This document shows positions 33,679-42,240 of a stretch of DNA of 64,000 bases, piece after piece. The translations under genes were made by a program, and so were the position numbers. This stretch comes from Archangium sp. Its GTDB lineage: Bacteria > Myxococcota > Myxococcia > Myxococcales > Myxococcaceae. A model generated the notes under the pieces. That model was not told the origin of the DNA, ran no database searches, and was given only the letters and a program-made list of their open reading frames with translations. The stretch's first letter is position 1. Each line of letters starts with the position of its first letter. The stretch is taken from contig JAUXRX010000049.1 of NCBI GenBank assembly GCA_030681645.1, positions 372,001 through 436,000 of the forward strand. Reading direction: 5' to 3'.

Positions 33679-33712
33679 CGCCAGCGGCAGGTGGCCGAGG
33701 CCTGGCGCCTGC

Positions 33713-34768
33713 TCACGGGGCATGAACGCACCAGGGCGCAGAACCACTGTTCCATGGTTCGTGGAAAGCGAGGGTCAGCGCGTCGATCGCCACCATCGTC
33801 GTGTGAAGCACGTAGGCCGGTTCCACGAGGTCTCTGAGCCGCTTGCGGTATTGCTCGTAGTGCCCCCAGGCGCCGTCAGCACGCTGAGCGCACAAGAGGT
33901 ACTCGATGCCCTGGCGGTAGGCAGGCACCCCTGTGAACCTGAGCTCACGCAGACAAGCGACGAGCTCAGCGACGAGGTCCGGGTCGCCCCTGGCGATGCG
34001 CAGCTCGACCAGCACAGGGAGGGTCTCGAGGAGATAGCGCTTCTCTTCGACCGTGAAGGGGTCTGCCTCGAGCCGATCGCCGTACTCGTAGGGACCGAAG
34101 ATCTCATGGGTGAGGTCGTAGATTTCCCGCTTCTGCAGCGCAGCCGGGGCAACCCGGCGCGCGATGATCCCGTTCGCGAAGGCGGCCGCCAGCGGGAACG
34201 GCTCGCTCAACCCGAAGTGGCGGTAGTACCAGGCGAAGACCATGCGCTGGTGCACCCCGCGCTTCTCCATGTGCGCGTTGAGTCGCTGATGAATTCTGGC
34301 GATCTCCTCGCGGTAGCGGGCGGTGTCGAGGCCCATCCCCTCCATCAACAACGCGGCGCGCAGGTAGCTCGTCGCGTCCTGCTTGAACGCATCGTCCGAG
34401 TTGGTCGCCATGTCGTGGTAGTCGGCTCCCGTGGTGATCTCCGTGAGGCGCCGCACCTTCGCCAGGACCGCAGGCCGCTCGGCCTCGCCTGCGACCCGGT
34501 AGAGCCTCCAGTACGCAGTCAGCGCTTCAGTGAAGTGCTTCTTCCCCTTTTGCCCGCGCGCTCTGAGCTGCACGGGGTCGACTGGGAGCGCGTCGATCCA
34601 GGTCGTGGCCTTGCGCAGGGCCAGCATGTAGTCCGCGCGCCGGGAGGCCAGGAGACGCGCCGTCGTCTCACACGCCTCGTTCTTCACAGGCCTGCGCTTC
34701 CAGGCGATGGCCCCGGCCATGACGAGCAAGGCAAGGGCCGCCAGGATCCAGTTGAGCGCGCGTCTCAA
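33713..34768 (-). CDS. Membrane-anchored protein with predicted alpha/alpha-toroid fold
   Basis: The 351-residue protein starts with a TTG at 34768 that overlaps the stop of the upstream gene as TTGA. A single N-terminal helix (about residues 4-23) anchors it. The rest is helical, and near the end there is a segment G-I-E-Y-L-L-C-A-Q-R-A-D-G-A-W-G that resembles the QW motif of alpha/alpha-toroid proteins such as terpene cyclases and prenyltransferases. No catalytic DXDD or metal motif was seen. It is the last gene of the efflux-pump operon; a role in pump function is not evident. Confidence 0.7.
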   Translation of the reverse strand: MRRALNWILAALALLVMAGAIAWKRRPVKNEACETTARLLASRRADYMLALRKATTWIDALPVDPVQLRARGQKGKKHFTEALTAYWRLYRVAGEAERPAVLAKVRRLTEITTGADYHDMATNSDDAFKQDATSYLRAALLMEGMGLDTARYREEIARIHQRLNAHMEKRGVHQRMVFAWYYRHFGLSEPFPLAAAFANGIIARRVAPAALQKREIYDLTHEIFGPYEYGDRLEADPFTVEEKRYLLETLPVLVELRIARGDPDLVAELVACLRELRFTGVPAYRQGIEYLLCAQRADGAWGHYEQYRKRLRDLVEPAYVLHTTMVAIDALTLAFHEPWNSGSAPWCVHAP

Positions 34769-36444
34769 GGGCAGGCGACGTTCGTGAGTCCGGGCGTGCC
34801 GCGGTCTCCGGTGCCACCGGCGTACCGCACGCCCGCGGGCGTGTCGCAGACGCCCGCATCGACGAGGTCGACCTGCTGCGAGGCGCCCGAGCGCGAACCC
34901 GAATACGAAATGGCATCGAAGCTGCCGCCGTCGAACCCCGACAACACGATGGAGCCACCTGCATTGGCGAGGCTGCCACTGAAGATCCCCTGCAGCATCG
35001 GCAGTCCGCCGTTCGCAGCACTCGAGCCGTTCTTGCCGAAGACGATGAAGCTGTTCGCGGTGACGGCGAGACAGCCCTGGCTGGCGAGGGTCGTCTTCGA
35101 GCTGCCGACTTGCAGTGAGACACCATTGAGATCGAGGTCGGCGCTCGCGAGGACCTCGATGAACTCGCCGTCGGTGTCCGCGACCGCCGCGGGGTCCGGC
35201 ATCCATTCCGTGATGCGCAGCTCACCCGGTTGCGGGCGGCGTACGGGGCGCACCACCATCGAGATGGGATCCACGCACGCGTCGGGATCGCTCATCCCTG
35301 CATCAGCGATGGGACAGCCTGGGTTCTCGACGCCAGGGCTTCCGTAGTCTCCTCCACCATCTGGGTTCCATCTCGCAGGGGCGCGGCAGAAGTTGTTTGG
35401 GTCGTCGTTGCTGCCGGGGTCGAGCTTGAGCGGGTCGAGCTGCCACGCTTTGCCCGACGCCGACGGGAAGAGGGCGATCTCGTCGATGCCGGCGTCACCA
35501 CGAGTCAGCGCGATGCGCTGGTTGGTGGTGTCGGCAAAGGACAGCGACCCGTACACGTGGCGCGGTAGCGGCAAACCGCCGTTGACGAAGGTGTCTGCAC
35601 TCCGGGCAAGGAGCACGTACTCCCCCGGATCCACTCGCAGACACGGCATGTTGTCGATGCGCGTGGAGCTGGTGGTGGTCTGGATGGTGAGGTCGTTGAG
35701 GTCGACCGCCGCGCGCGCGAGGAGCTCGAACCACTCACCGGTGGTGTCGCTGGTCGCCGCGGGGCTCGCCATCACTTCGGTGATGACGAGGTCTCCCCGT
35801 TGAGGAGCCGTCATCGGGCGAACGACGCCGTTGTCGACGCAGGTCCCCGTCGTCGCCTCGGCCACGCAGCGCGGGTTGGCGGCCCCCGGGGTCCCTGAGT
35901 TGTTGCCGAAGTAGACGTTCCCCGACGGCGTGTCGCAGTAGTTCGCTTCGACGGCGGCGATCGCGCTGCTCGGCTCGCCAGCCCCATCGAGCATGCGGCT
36001 GCGGGAAGCCCTCGCGGCGGTGTTCCAGGTGAACTCGGCGAGAGGGGTCTGGCCACAGCGCAGGCCCACCACCCCACGCGCGTTCCCCATCGACCCCAGA
36101 CCGTCGGCGTAGCTGTAGTTGATCCATGAAGGGTTGGGCCCGCTCCTCACGTCGCCGAGCACGAAGTACCCGCGGGCGGGCGCCGTCCCCGCCCGCACCA
36201 CATGAGTCTTCGAGCCCGACCCGTCGGTGTCGCGCGTGAAGAGCGTGAGCCCCTTCAGGTCGAGCGGGGTCCCCAGCGTGTTGAAGACTTCGATCCACTC
36301 CCCACCCGTGTCGGTGCCCTCGGGATCGAGCATCAACTCCGTGATGATGAGATCGCCGCCCGTGCGGCCTTTGCAGGCGTCGGTGGTCTCAGCCGGGGCA
36401 CAGCTCATGCCGAGAATCACGACGCCCAACAGAACGTTCTTCAT
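34765..36444 (-). CDS. Lipoprotein with three lamin-tail-like domains
   Basis: The ATG at 36444 gives a lipoprotein signal ending L-G-M-S-C (Cys15). Three lamin-tail-domain (LTD) units follow in 559 residues, each opening with G-D/E-L-x-I-T-E-x-M and G-E-W/F-I/F-E-V/L (about residues 30-165, 217-350 and 410-540), separated by linkers with paired Cys. In bacteria LTDs occur on exported proteins, often with nucleases or adhesins, and are taken to bind partners. It lies between the outer-membrane efflux gene (16-base gap) and the toroid gene (4-base overlap), so it travels with the pump operon. Confidence 0.85.
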   Translation of the reverse strand: MKNVLLGVVILGMSCAPAETTDACKGRTGGDLIITELMLDPEGTDTGGEWIEVFNTLGTPLDLKGLTLFTRDTDGSGSKTHVVRAGTAPARGYFVLGDVRSGPNPSWINYSYADGLGSMGNARGVVGLRCGQTPLAEFTWNTAARASRSRMLDGAGEPSSAIAAVEANYCDTPSGNVYFGNNSGTPGAANPRCVAEATTGTCVDNGVVRPMTAPQRGDLVITEVMASPAATSDTTGEWFELLARAAVDLNDLTIQTTTSSTRIDNMPCLRVDPGEYVLLARSADTFVNGGLPLPRHVYGSLSFADTTNQRIALTRGDAGIDEIALFPSASGKAWQLDPLKLDPGSNDDPNNFCRAPARWNPDGGGDYGSPGVENPGCPIADAGMSDPDACVDPISMVVRPVRRPQPGELRITEWMPDPAAVADTDGEFIEVLASADLDLNGVSLQVGSSKTTLASQGCLAVTANSFIVFGKNGSSAANGGLPMLQGIFSGSLANAGGSIVLSGFDGGSFDAISYSGSRSGASQQVDLVDAGVCDTPAGVRYAGGTGDRGTPGLTNVACP

Positions 36445-36460
36445 CGTCCACCTCGTTGAG

Positions 36461-37888
36461 TCATTGCCAGCCGCCCCCGAGCGCCCGGTAGATGGCGACT
36501 GACGCAACCCGCTGCCGACGCCAGGTCTCGATCAGCTCGAGGTCAGCGCGCAGCGCGGTCTGCTGCGCGGCGAGCACCTCGAGGTAGCTGGCCTTTCCCG
36601 CGCGATAGAGGATGTCGGCCGTCTCGACGGACTTCTCGACGGCCTCCTTCTGCTCTTTCCTGAGCGCGAGGATCTTCTCGGTGTTCTGAATGTTCGAGAG
36701 CCCCGTCGCGACCTCGACGAACGCGTTCAGCACTACCTTCTGGTAGTTGTACATGGCCTGCAGCTGGCTGGCCTTCGCCCCGTCGAAGTTGGCCTCGATG
36801 GCGCTGCGGTTGACGAGCGGCGCGACCAGCCCACCGAGCAACGAGTAGAACAGCGATTCGGGGAGCCGGAACAGGTACGCGGGGTTGAAGGCCTGCAGGC
36901 CGACGCCGGCCGAGAGGTTGATGTTGGGAAAGAACGCCGCCTGCGCCGACTTGAGGTCGAACTGTGACGCCTGCACCTGCAGCTCGGCCTCGCGCACGTC
37001 GGGCCGGTACCGCAGCAGCTCAGAGGGCAGGCCCGCCGAGATGGCGGGCAGCGCCTCGAACGCGAGGGTGGTCTTCCGGTCGATCGGCTGAGGCGCCCGC
37101 CCCAGCAGGAAGTTCAGCCTGTTCTCCGTCTCGACGCGCTGCTGCGCCACGCCCACTTCCAGCGCCCGCGTGTCGGCGAGCTGGGCCTCGAACTGTTGCA
37201 CCGCCAACTCCGAAGCACGCCCCGCGCTCTTCTGCAGGCGCACCACCTCGAGCGCTTCAGCCTGTCGCGTGGCCGTCTCGACCAGCACCTCGTGCACCCG
37301 ATCGAGCGCCTGGAGCTCGAACCAGGCCGTCGCCACCTCCGCCACCAGCGAGGTGGTGACGAGGTGCGTTCCTTCGACGCTCGCCAGGTACGTCGAGACG
37401 ACCGCCTGGCGCTGGTTTCGCAGCTTCCCCCAGAGGTCGACCTCCCAGGACGTCTGGAGCCCGAGCGCGAAGTCACCCAGGTGGGTCGGCACGAGCTGCC
37501 CCGGAGTGATGTCCGTCGTGGCGTTGCCTGCGCCGTCCATCGTGTAGAGCCCGAACTTCCGCACGCCGGCACCCACGCTGAGATCGAGGCGCGGGAAGAG
37601 CGCGCCCGTGGCCTGCTTCACGCCTGCGCGCGCGACCTCGACCCGCTGGAGCGCCATGGCGAGATCGGGGTTGCCCCCGAGCGCTTCGCCGATCAGCTCG
37701 GTCAGGCGCGGGTCTTCGAACCAGGTGCGCCAGCTCACCTGCGCGACGCTGGGTGCGGCGCTCTTCACCTCGAACGTCTCGGGCAGCTTCTTCTCGGGAA
37801 TGGTCAGGTTGGTGCTCAGCGCGGCGCAGCCCTGAGTCACGCAGAGCAGCACCACCGGGGCCCACTTCAAAAGCTCACGACTCGGCAT
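36461..37888 (-). CDS. RND outer-membrane efflux lipoprotein (NodT/OprM family)
   Basis: The 475-residue protein has a lipobox V-T-Q-G-C (Cys21) and the two OEP repeats of the TolC/OprM fold, with motifs W-E-V-D-L-W-G-K-L-R-N and Y-R-P-D-V-R-E-A-E. Trimers of such proteins form the outer-membrane exit duct of tripartite pumps. The start overlaps the 3' end of the RND transporter gene by 14 bases. It is the third gene of the pump operon after the adaptor and the transporter, the usual order for MexAB-OprM-type systems. Confidence 0.92.
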   Translation of the reverse strand: MPSRELLKWAPVVLLCVTQGCAALSTNLTIPEKKLPETFEVKSAAPSVAQVSWRTWFEDPRLTELIGEALGGNPDLAMALQRVEVARAGVKQATGALFPRLDLSVGAGVRKFGLYTMDGAGNATTDITPGQLVPTHLGDFALGLQTSWEVDLWGKLRNQRQAVVSTYLASVEGTHLVTTSLVAEVATAWFELQALDRVHEVLVETATRQAEALEVVRLQKSAGRASELAVQQFEAQLADTRALEVGVAQQRVETENRLNFLLGRAPQPIDRKTTLAFEALPAISAGLPSELLRYRPDVREAELQVQASQFDLKSAQAAFFPNINLSAGVGLQAFNPAYLFRLPESLFYSLLGGLVAPLVNRSAIEANFDGAKASQLQAMYNYQKVVLNAFVEVATGLSNIQNTEKILALRKEQKEAVEKSVETADILYRAGKASYLEVLAAQQTALRADLELIETWRRQRVASVAIYRALGGGWQ

Positions 37889-40800
37889 GGGCGTTCACCT
37901 CGGGAACAGGCTCGACCGCCGGGGTGGCACGGACCGACCTGAAGGCCACGTAGAGCCCGGGCACGAGCAGGAGCCCGAGCATGGTCCCGACCACCATGCC
38001 TCCAACCGCAGCCGTCCCGATCGTCCGGTTCCCCGTCGCCCCCGCCCCGGTCGCCACCGCGAGCGGCAAGAGCCCGGCGATGAACGCGAGCGACGTCATC
38101 ATGATCGGCCGCAGCCGCTGGCGGGCCGCTTCCATGACGGCCGCGAGCGTGCCCAGCCCTTCGGCGCGCCGGTGCTCGGCGTACTCGACGATCAGGATCG
38201 CGTTCTTTCCGAGCAGGCCGATCAACATGATCAGCGCGATGTGCGTGTAGATGTTGTTCTCGAGCCCGGTGGCCTTCAGCAGCGCAAACGCGCCGAAGAC
38301 GCCCGGTGGCAGCGAGAGCACCACCACCAGTGGCAGGACGAAGCTCTCGTACTTGGCCGACAGCACCAGGTGAACGAACACGAGGCAGATCAGGAAGACG
38401 TAGAAGCCCTCGTTGCCTGCGTTGACCTCGTCTCGCGAGATGCCGGCCCAGTCGATCGAATACCCGCGTGGCAACTTGTCGCGCGCCGTGTCCTGCACCG
38501 CCCGCAGCACCGACCCGCTGCTGACGCCCGGCCGGCCGTCGCCGTTGAGCTCGGCCGAGGGGTACATGTTATAGCGGGTGGTCTGGTCGACGCCGTGCGT
38601 CTTCTCGAGCCGCATGAAGGCCGACAGCGGGACCATCTCGCCGCGCGCACTGCGCACCTGCAGCTTGAGGAGATCTTCCGGCGCCGCGCGCGCCTCGGGC
38701 GCGGCCTGCACCATCACCTTGTACATCTGGCCGAAGCGGATGAAGTTCGTCGCGTACTCGCTGCCCAGCATCGTCTGCAGGGCGCTCAGAGACGCGTCGA
38801 TCGTCACGCCCTTCTGCGCCGCCTGGTCGAGGTCGATGTTGACGATGTACTGCGGGTAGCTCGCGTTGAAGATGGTGAAGGCGCTGGCGATCTCGGGGCG
38901 GGCCTTGAGGTCCACGATGAACTGGCCGACGACCTGTTCCATCTGGTTGAGGTCGGCGTTGCCGGTCTTGTCGAGCACACGAAGCTCGAAGCCGCTGGCG
39001 TTGCCGTAGCCGGGCACGGCTGGCGGCGGGAAGAACTCGATCTCTGCGTCTCGAAGGTGCCGGGTCTTCTCACGGACCGCGTCGATCACCTGGTCCACGG
39101 TGACCTGCCGTTCCTTCCACGGCTTCAGGTTGACCAGGCAGGTGCCGTACGTCGCGCCCGTGCCGTCCGAGAGGATGTTCGTCCCCGAGAGGGTGGCGAC
39201 GCTGCGCACCCCTTCGACTTCCTGGCTCGCCACGCCGACGGCGTCGACGATCGCCTTCGTGCGCTCGAGCGTCGCCCCGGGCGGCGTGGTGACGCTGATG
39301 TAGAAGACCCCCTGGTCTTCATTGGGAATGAAGCCCGTCGCGACGCTCGCCGAGATGAGGCCGGTCGCGGCGACGAAGCCCGCGAAGACCAGGAACGTGA
39401 GGACCCTTCGGCCCGCGACCAGGCCGATGATCTTCATGAAGCGCGACTCAGCGGCGGCGTAGAGCCGGTTGAACCACGCCAGGAAGCGTTCCAGCGGACC
39501 GCGCTTCGGGGCGCCGTGGGCCAGCGGTCTGAGCAGGGCGGCGCACAGCGCGGGCGTCAGCGTCAGCGCCACCACCCCTGAGATCACGATGCTGATCGCC
39601 ATCGTCAGAGAGAACTGCCGATAGAAGATCCCCGACGGGCCAGAGATGAACGCGACCGGCACGAACACCGCCGTCATCACCAGGGTGATGGCGATGATGG
39701 CGCCGCCCACTTCGGCCATCGCCTGCTCGGTCGCTTCCCTGACGCTCAGCGCGGTGTGCTCGAGCTTGGCGTGCACGGCCTCGACGACGACGATCGCGTT
39801 GTCGACGACGATGCCGATGGCCAGCACGAGGGCGAAGAGCGTGACCAGATTGAGGGAAAAGCCCAGCGGGTAGATCACCGCGAACGTGCCGACGAGCGAC
39901 ACCGGCACCGCGAGCACCGGGATCAGGGTCGAGCGCCAGTCCTGAAGGAAGACGAACACGACCAGCGCCACCAACAGGAAGGCCTCGAGCAGCGTCTTGA
40001 GCACCTCTCTGACTGACGCGTCGAGGAAGCGGCTGATGTCGAAGCTGAACTCGTAGTCCATGCCCGGCAGGAACACCTCTTTCTTCATCAGCGCGAGGCG
40101 GTCCTTCACCTCGGCGATCACCTTGCTGGCGTTCGATCCGGGCAGCTGCTTGAGCAGAATCGAGGCCGCAGGCCGGCCGTTGAACTTCGCTTCGACGTCG
40201 AAGTACGTGGTGCCGAACTCGACGGTGGCGACGTCCTTGATGCGAAGAATTTCCCCCTCGGCGTTCGAGCGAATGGGGATGTTCTCGTATTCCTCGCGCG
40301 TGGTGAACTTGCCGGTGTACTTGACGGTGTACTGGAGCGGCGCGTTTCCCTTGTCGCTGTTCTCGCCGATCTTGCCGGGGGCGGCTTCGATGTTGCTGTT
40401 CTGGAGTGCGGTGACGACGTCGTCCGGCGACACCTGGTAGGTGACCATCTTGTCCGGCCTGAGCCAGACGCGCATCGCGTATTCCTTGGCGCCGAGGATG
40501 TCGGCATACCCGACGCCGGGGATCCGCTTCAGCTCGGCGAGCACGTTGATGTCGGCGAAGTTGTAGAGGAACTTTTCGTCGAGCTGCGGGTCGGTGCTGT
40601 AGACGCTGAGGTACAGCAGCATCGCGTTCTCTTCCTTCGCGATCTTGACGCCGTTGCGGATCACCTCGGCGGGCAGCTCACCCATCACCGAGTTCACGCG
40701 GTTCTGCACGTTGATGGCGGCGATGTCGGGATCGGTGCCCGTCTCGAAGAGAATCTGCACCACGCCGACGCCATCGTTCCCCGTGTCGCTGCTCATGTAC

Positions 40801-41027
40801 TTCATGCCCGGCACGCCGTTGATCGCGCGCTCGAGCGGCACGATGGCCGCCTTGGTGACCGTCTCGGCGTTGGCGCCCGTGTGCTCGACGGTGACGTTGA
40901 CCTCGGGCGGGGCGACGCTGGGGAAGAGCGTGCGCGGCATTGCCTTGAGCGCCAGGCCGCCCAGCAGCGTGATGACGATCGACAAGACGACCGACAGCAC
41001 CGGTCGCCGCGTGAAGGTTGTTCTCAT
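37875..41027 (-). CDS. RND multidrug efflux transporter (HAE1/AcrB type)
   Basis: This is a 1050-residue proton/drug antiporter of the inner membrane. It has the twelve-helix plan with two large periplasmic loops after helices 1 and 7 (about 30-335 and 560-870). The proton relay in helix 4 reads V-V-D409-N410-A-I-V, where AcrB has Asp407-Asp408; the helix-10 Lys is kept in G-K-N-A-I-L-I-V-E. The second relay Asp is thus replaced by Asn, which may be normal for this subfamily. It lies seven bases after the adaptor gene. The drug range cannot be predicted. Confidence 0.94.
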   Translation of the reverse strand: MRTTFTRRPVLSVVLSIVITLLGGLALKAMPRTLFPSVAPPEVNVTVEHTGANAETVTKAAIVPLERAINGVPGMKYMSSDTGNDGVGVVQILFETGTDPDIAAINVQNRVNSVMGELPAEVIRNGVKIAKEENAMLLYLSVYSTDPQLDEKFLYNFADINVLAELKRIPGVGYADILGAKEYAMRVWLRPDKMVTYQVSPDDVVTALQNSNIEAAPGKIGENSDKGNAPLQYTVKYTGKFTTREEYENIPIRSNAEGEILRIKDVATVEFGTTYFDVEAKFNGRPAASILLKQLPGSNASKVIAEVKDRLALMKKEVFLPGMDYEFSFDISRFLDASVREVLKTLLEAFLLVALVVFVFLQDWRSTLIPVLAVPVSLVGTFAVIYPLGFSLNLVTLFALVLAIGIVVDNAIVVVEAVHAKLEHTALSVREATEQAMAEVGGAIIAITLVMTAVFVPVAFISGPSGIFYRQFSLTMAISIVISGVVALTLTPALCAALLRPLAHGAPKRGPLERFLAWFNRLYAAAESRFMKIIGLVAGRRVLTFLVFAGFVAATGLISASVATGFIPNEDQGVFYISVTTPPGATLERTKAIVDAVGVASQEVEGVRSVATLSGTNILSDGTGATYGTCLVNLKPWKERQVTVDQVIDAVREKTRHLRDAEIEFFPPPAVPGYGNASGFELRVLDKTGNADLNQMEQVVGQFIVDLKARPEIASAFTIFNASYPQYIVNIDLDQAAQKGVTIDASLSALQTMLGSEYATNFIRFGQMYKVMVQAAPEARAAPEDLLKLQVRSARGEMVPLSAFMRLEKTHGVDQTTRYNMYPSAELNGDGRPGVSSGSVLRAVQDTARDKLPRGYSIDWAGISRDEVNAGNEGFYVFLICLVFVHLVLSAKYESFVLPLVVVLSLPPGVFGAFALLKATGLENNIYTHIALIMLIGLLGKNAILIVEYAEHRRAEGLGTLAAVMEAARQRLRPIMMTSLAFIAGLLPLAVATGAGATGNRTIGTAAVGGMVVGTMLGLLLVPGLYVAFRSVRATPAVEPVPEVNAHAES

Positions 41028-41034
41028 GGCGTGC

Positions 41035-42135
41035 TCAGAGCGAAGGGGTCGCTGGCAGCGGCTGGGGGCGCACGGTGATGCGATCGCCCTCCTTCACCTT
41101 CTGCACGCCCTCGACGATGAAGCGATCGGTCGCGCTGAGCCCTGAGTCGAGCACGAAGGTGTCCTTCACCCGCATGCGCGGCACGACCCGCTTTGCGTGC
41201 GCGACGTCGTTCGCGTCGAGGGTGAAGACGTAGACGTTCTCCTGGATCTCGAACGTCGATCGCTGGGGAATGACGAGCGCCTCGTGCGCGTCACCCCGAA
41301 TGACGATCTTCCCGCTCGCCCCGTGCTTGAGCACCTGGCCCGGGTTGGGGAAGCGCGCCCGGAACGCGAGGTTTCCGGTTTCCTTGTCGAATTCGCTCTC
41401 GACGGCGTCGATCACTCCGGGACTGGAGTAGACGCTCCCGTTGGCCAGCTTGAGCGTGACGTCGCGCGGACGGTCGGCCTCGCTGGCCGAGGCGTAGTCG
41501 AGGTACTCCTGCTCGGACACCCGGAAGTAGACGAACACCTCGTCGGTGTTGGTCATCGTGGTGAGGAGCTCGTCTTCGGCCACCACGCTGCCCGCCTTGC
41601 GGGGAATGCGATTGACGACCCCATCGAACGGCGCGCGGATCTGCCCGAAGGACAGGTTGATCGCCGCCTGGCCCTCATGCGCCCGGGCTTCCTGAAGCTG
41701 CGCCGCCAACGAGGCCACCCGCGAGGTGGCCACCTTTAGCTCCACTTCCGACACGACCTTCTTCTCGAACAACATCTTCGTGTTCCCCTGCTCTACCTGC
41801 GCCGCCTCGAGGTCCGCGACCGCCCGCTCGACAGCCGCCTGGGCCTTCTTCACCTCTTGCTGCAGCTCGCGGGCGCTGATGCTGAACAACAGCTGCCCTG
41901 CCTTCACCGGCTGGCCCTCGTCGACCCCCACTGACTCGATGAAGCCCTTCAGCCGCGCTCGAAGCTCGAGGTGCTGCAGGGCCTGCACCTGGCCCACGTA
42001 CTCGCGCTCGAACGAAGACCCGACGAGGGGCGACGCAACCGGGAACGCCTCGGCCACCTCCACGCCTTGCGCCGAGCTCCGACACGACTGGCCAGCCAAC
42101 GCCGCCCACATCAGCAACACGAGATACGGCTTCAT
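41035..42135 (-). CDS. RND periplasmic adaptor (membrane fusion protein)
   Basis: The 366-residue protein has a signal peptide ending near A-G-Q-S-C (possible lipid anchor at Cys18, though the lipobox is weak). The HlyD/AcrA plan follows: lipoyl half (60-95), coiled-coil hairpin (about 95-165), second lipoyl half (I-R-A-P-F-D-G-V-V), beta-barrel and membrane-proximal domain. It links the transporter to the outer-membrane duct. The chosen ATG at 42135 fits the signal peptide; upstream codons do not look coded. It is first in the operon and lies 45 bases from a sigma-54-like promoter. Confidence 0.92.
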   Translation of the reverse strand: MKPYLVLLMWAALAGQSCRSSAQGVEVAEAFPVASPLVGSSFEREYVGQVQALQHLELRARLKGFIESVGVDEGQPVKAGQLLFSISARELQQEVKKAQAAVERAVADLEAAQVEQGNTKMLFEKKVVSEVELKVATSRVASLAAQLQEARAHEGQAAINLSFGQIRAPFDGVVNRIPRKAGSVVAEDELLTTMTNTDEVFVYFRVSEQEYLDYASASEADRPRDVTLKLANGSVYSSPGVIDAVESEFDKETGNLAFRARFPNPGQVLKHGASGKIVIRGDAHEALVIPQRSTFEIQENVYVFTLDANDVAHAKRVVPRMRVKDTFVLDSGLSATDRFIVEGVQKVKEGDRITVRPQPLPATPSL

Positions 42136-42180
42136 GGCCGCAGCGCTGAGCAAGATCCGAGCCCTGTGGGTTCCCGCGGG

Positions 42181-42195
42181 GCCAACCCGCTGCCA
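42181..42195 (-). promoter_or_regulatory. Sigma-54-like (-24/-12) promoter facing the efflux operon
   Basis: On the minus strand TGGCAGCGGGTTGGC has GG and GC exactly ten bases apart, with a full TGGCA at -24 and TGGC in place of TTGC at -12. Its end is 45 bases before the adaptor ATG. A gene for an NtrC-type activator is divergent from this point, which fits control of the pump by that regulator. Confidence 0.45.
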
Positions 42196-42240
42196 CCCTC
42201 GAGGTGTGTATTTTTTCACCAGCCATGGCAAGAACTCAAC

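Noticed and set aside
34769..35206. Long upstream extension of the toroid-like protein
   Set aside because: It overlaps the coding region of the LTD lipoprotein in another frame; the TTG at 34768 directly precedes the membrane anchor.
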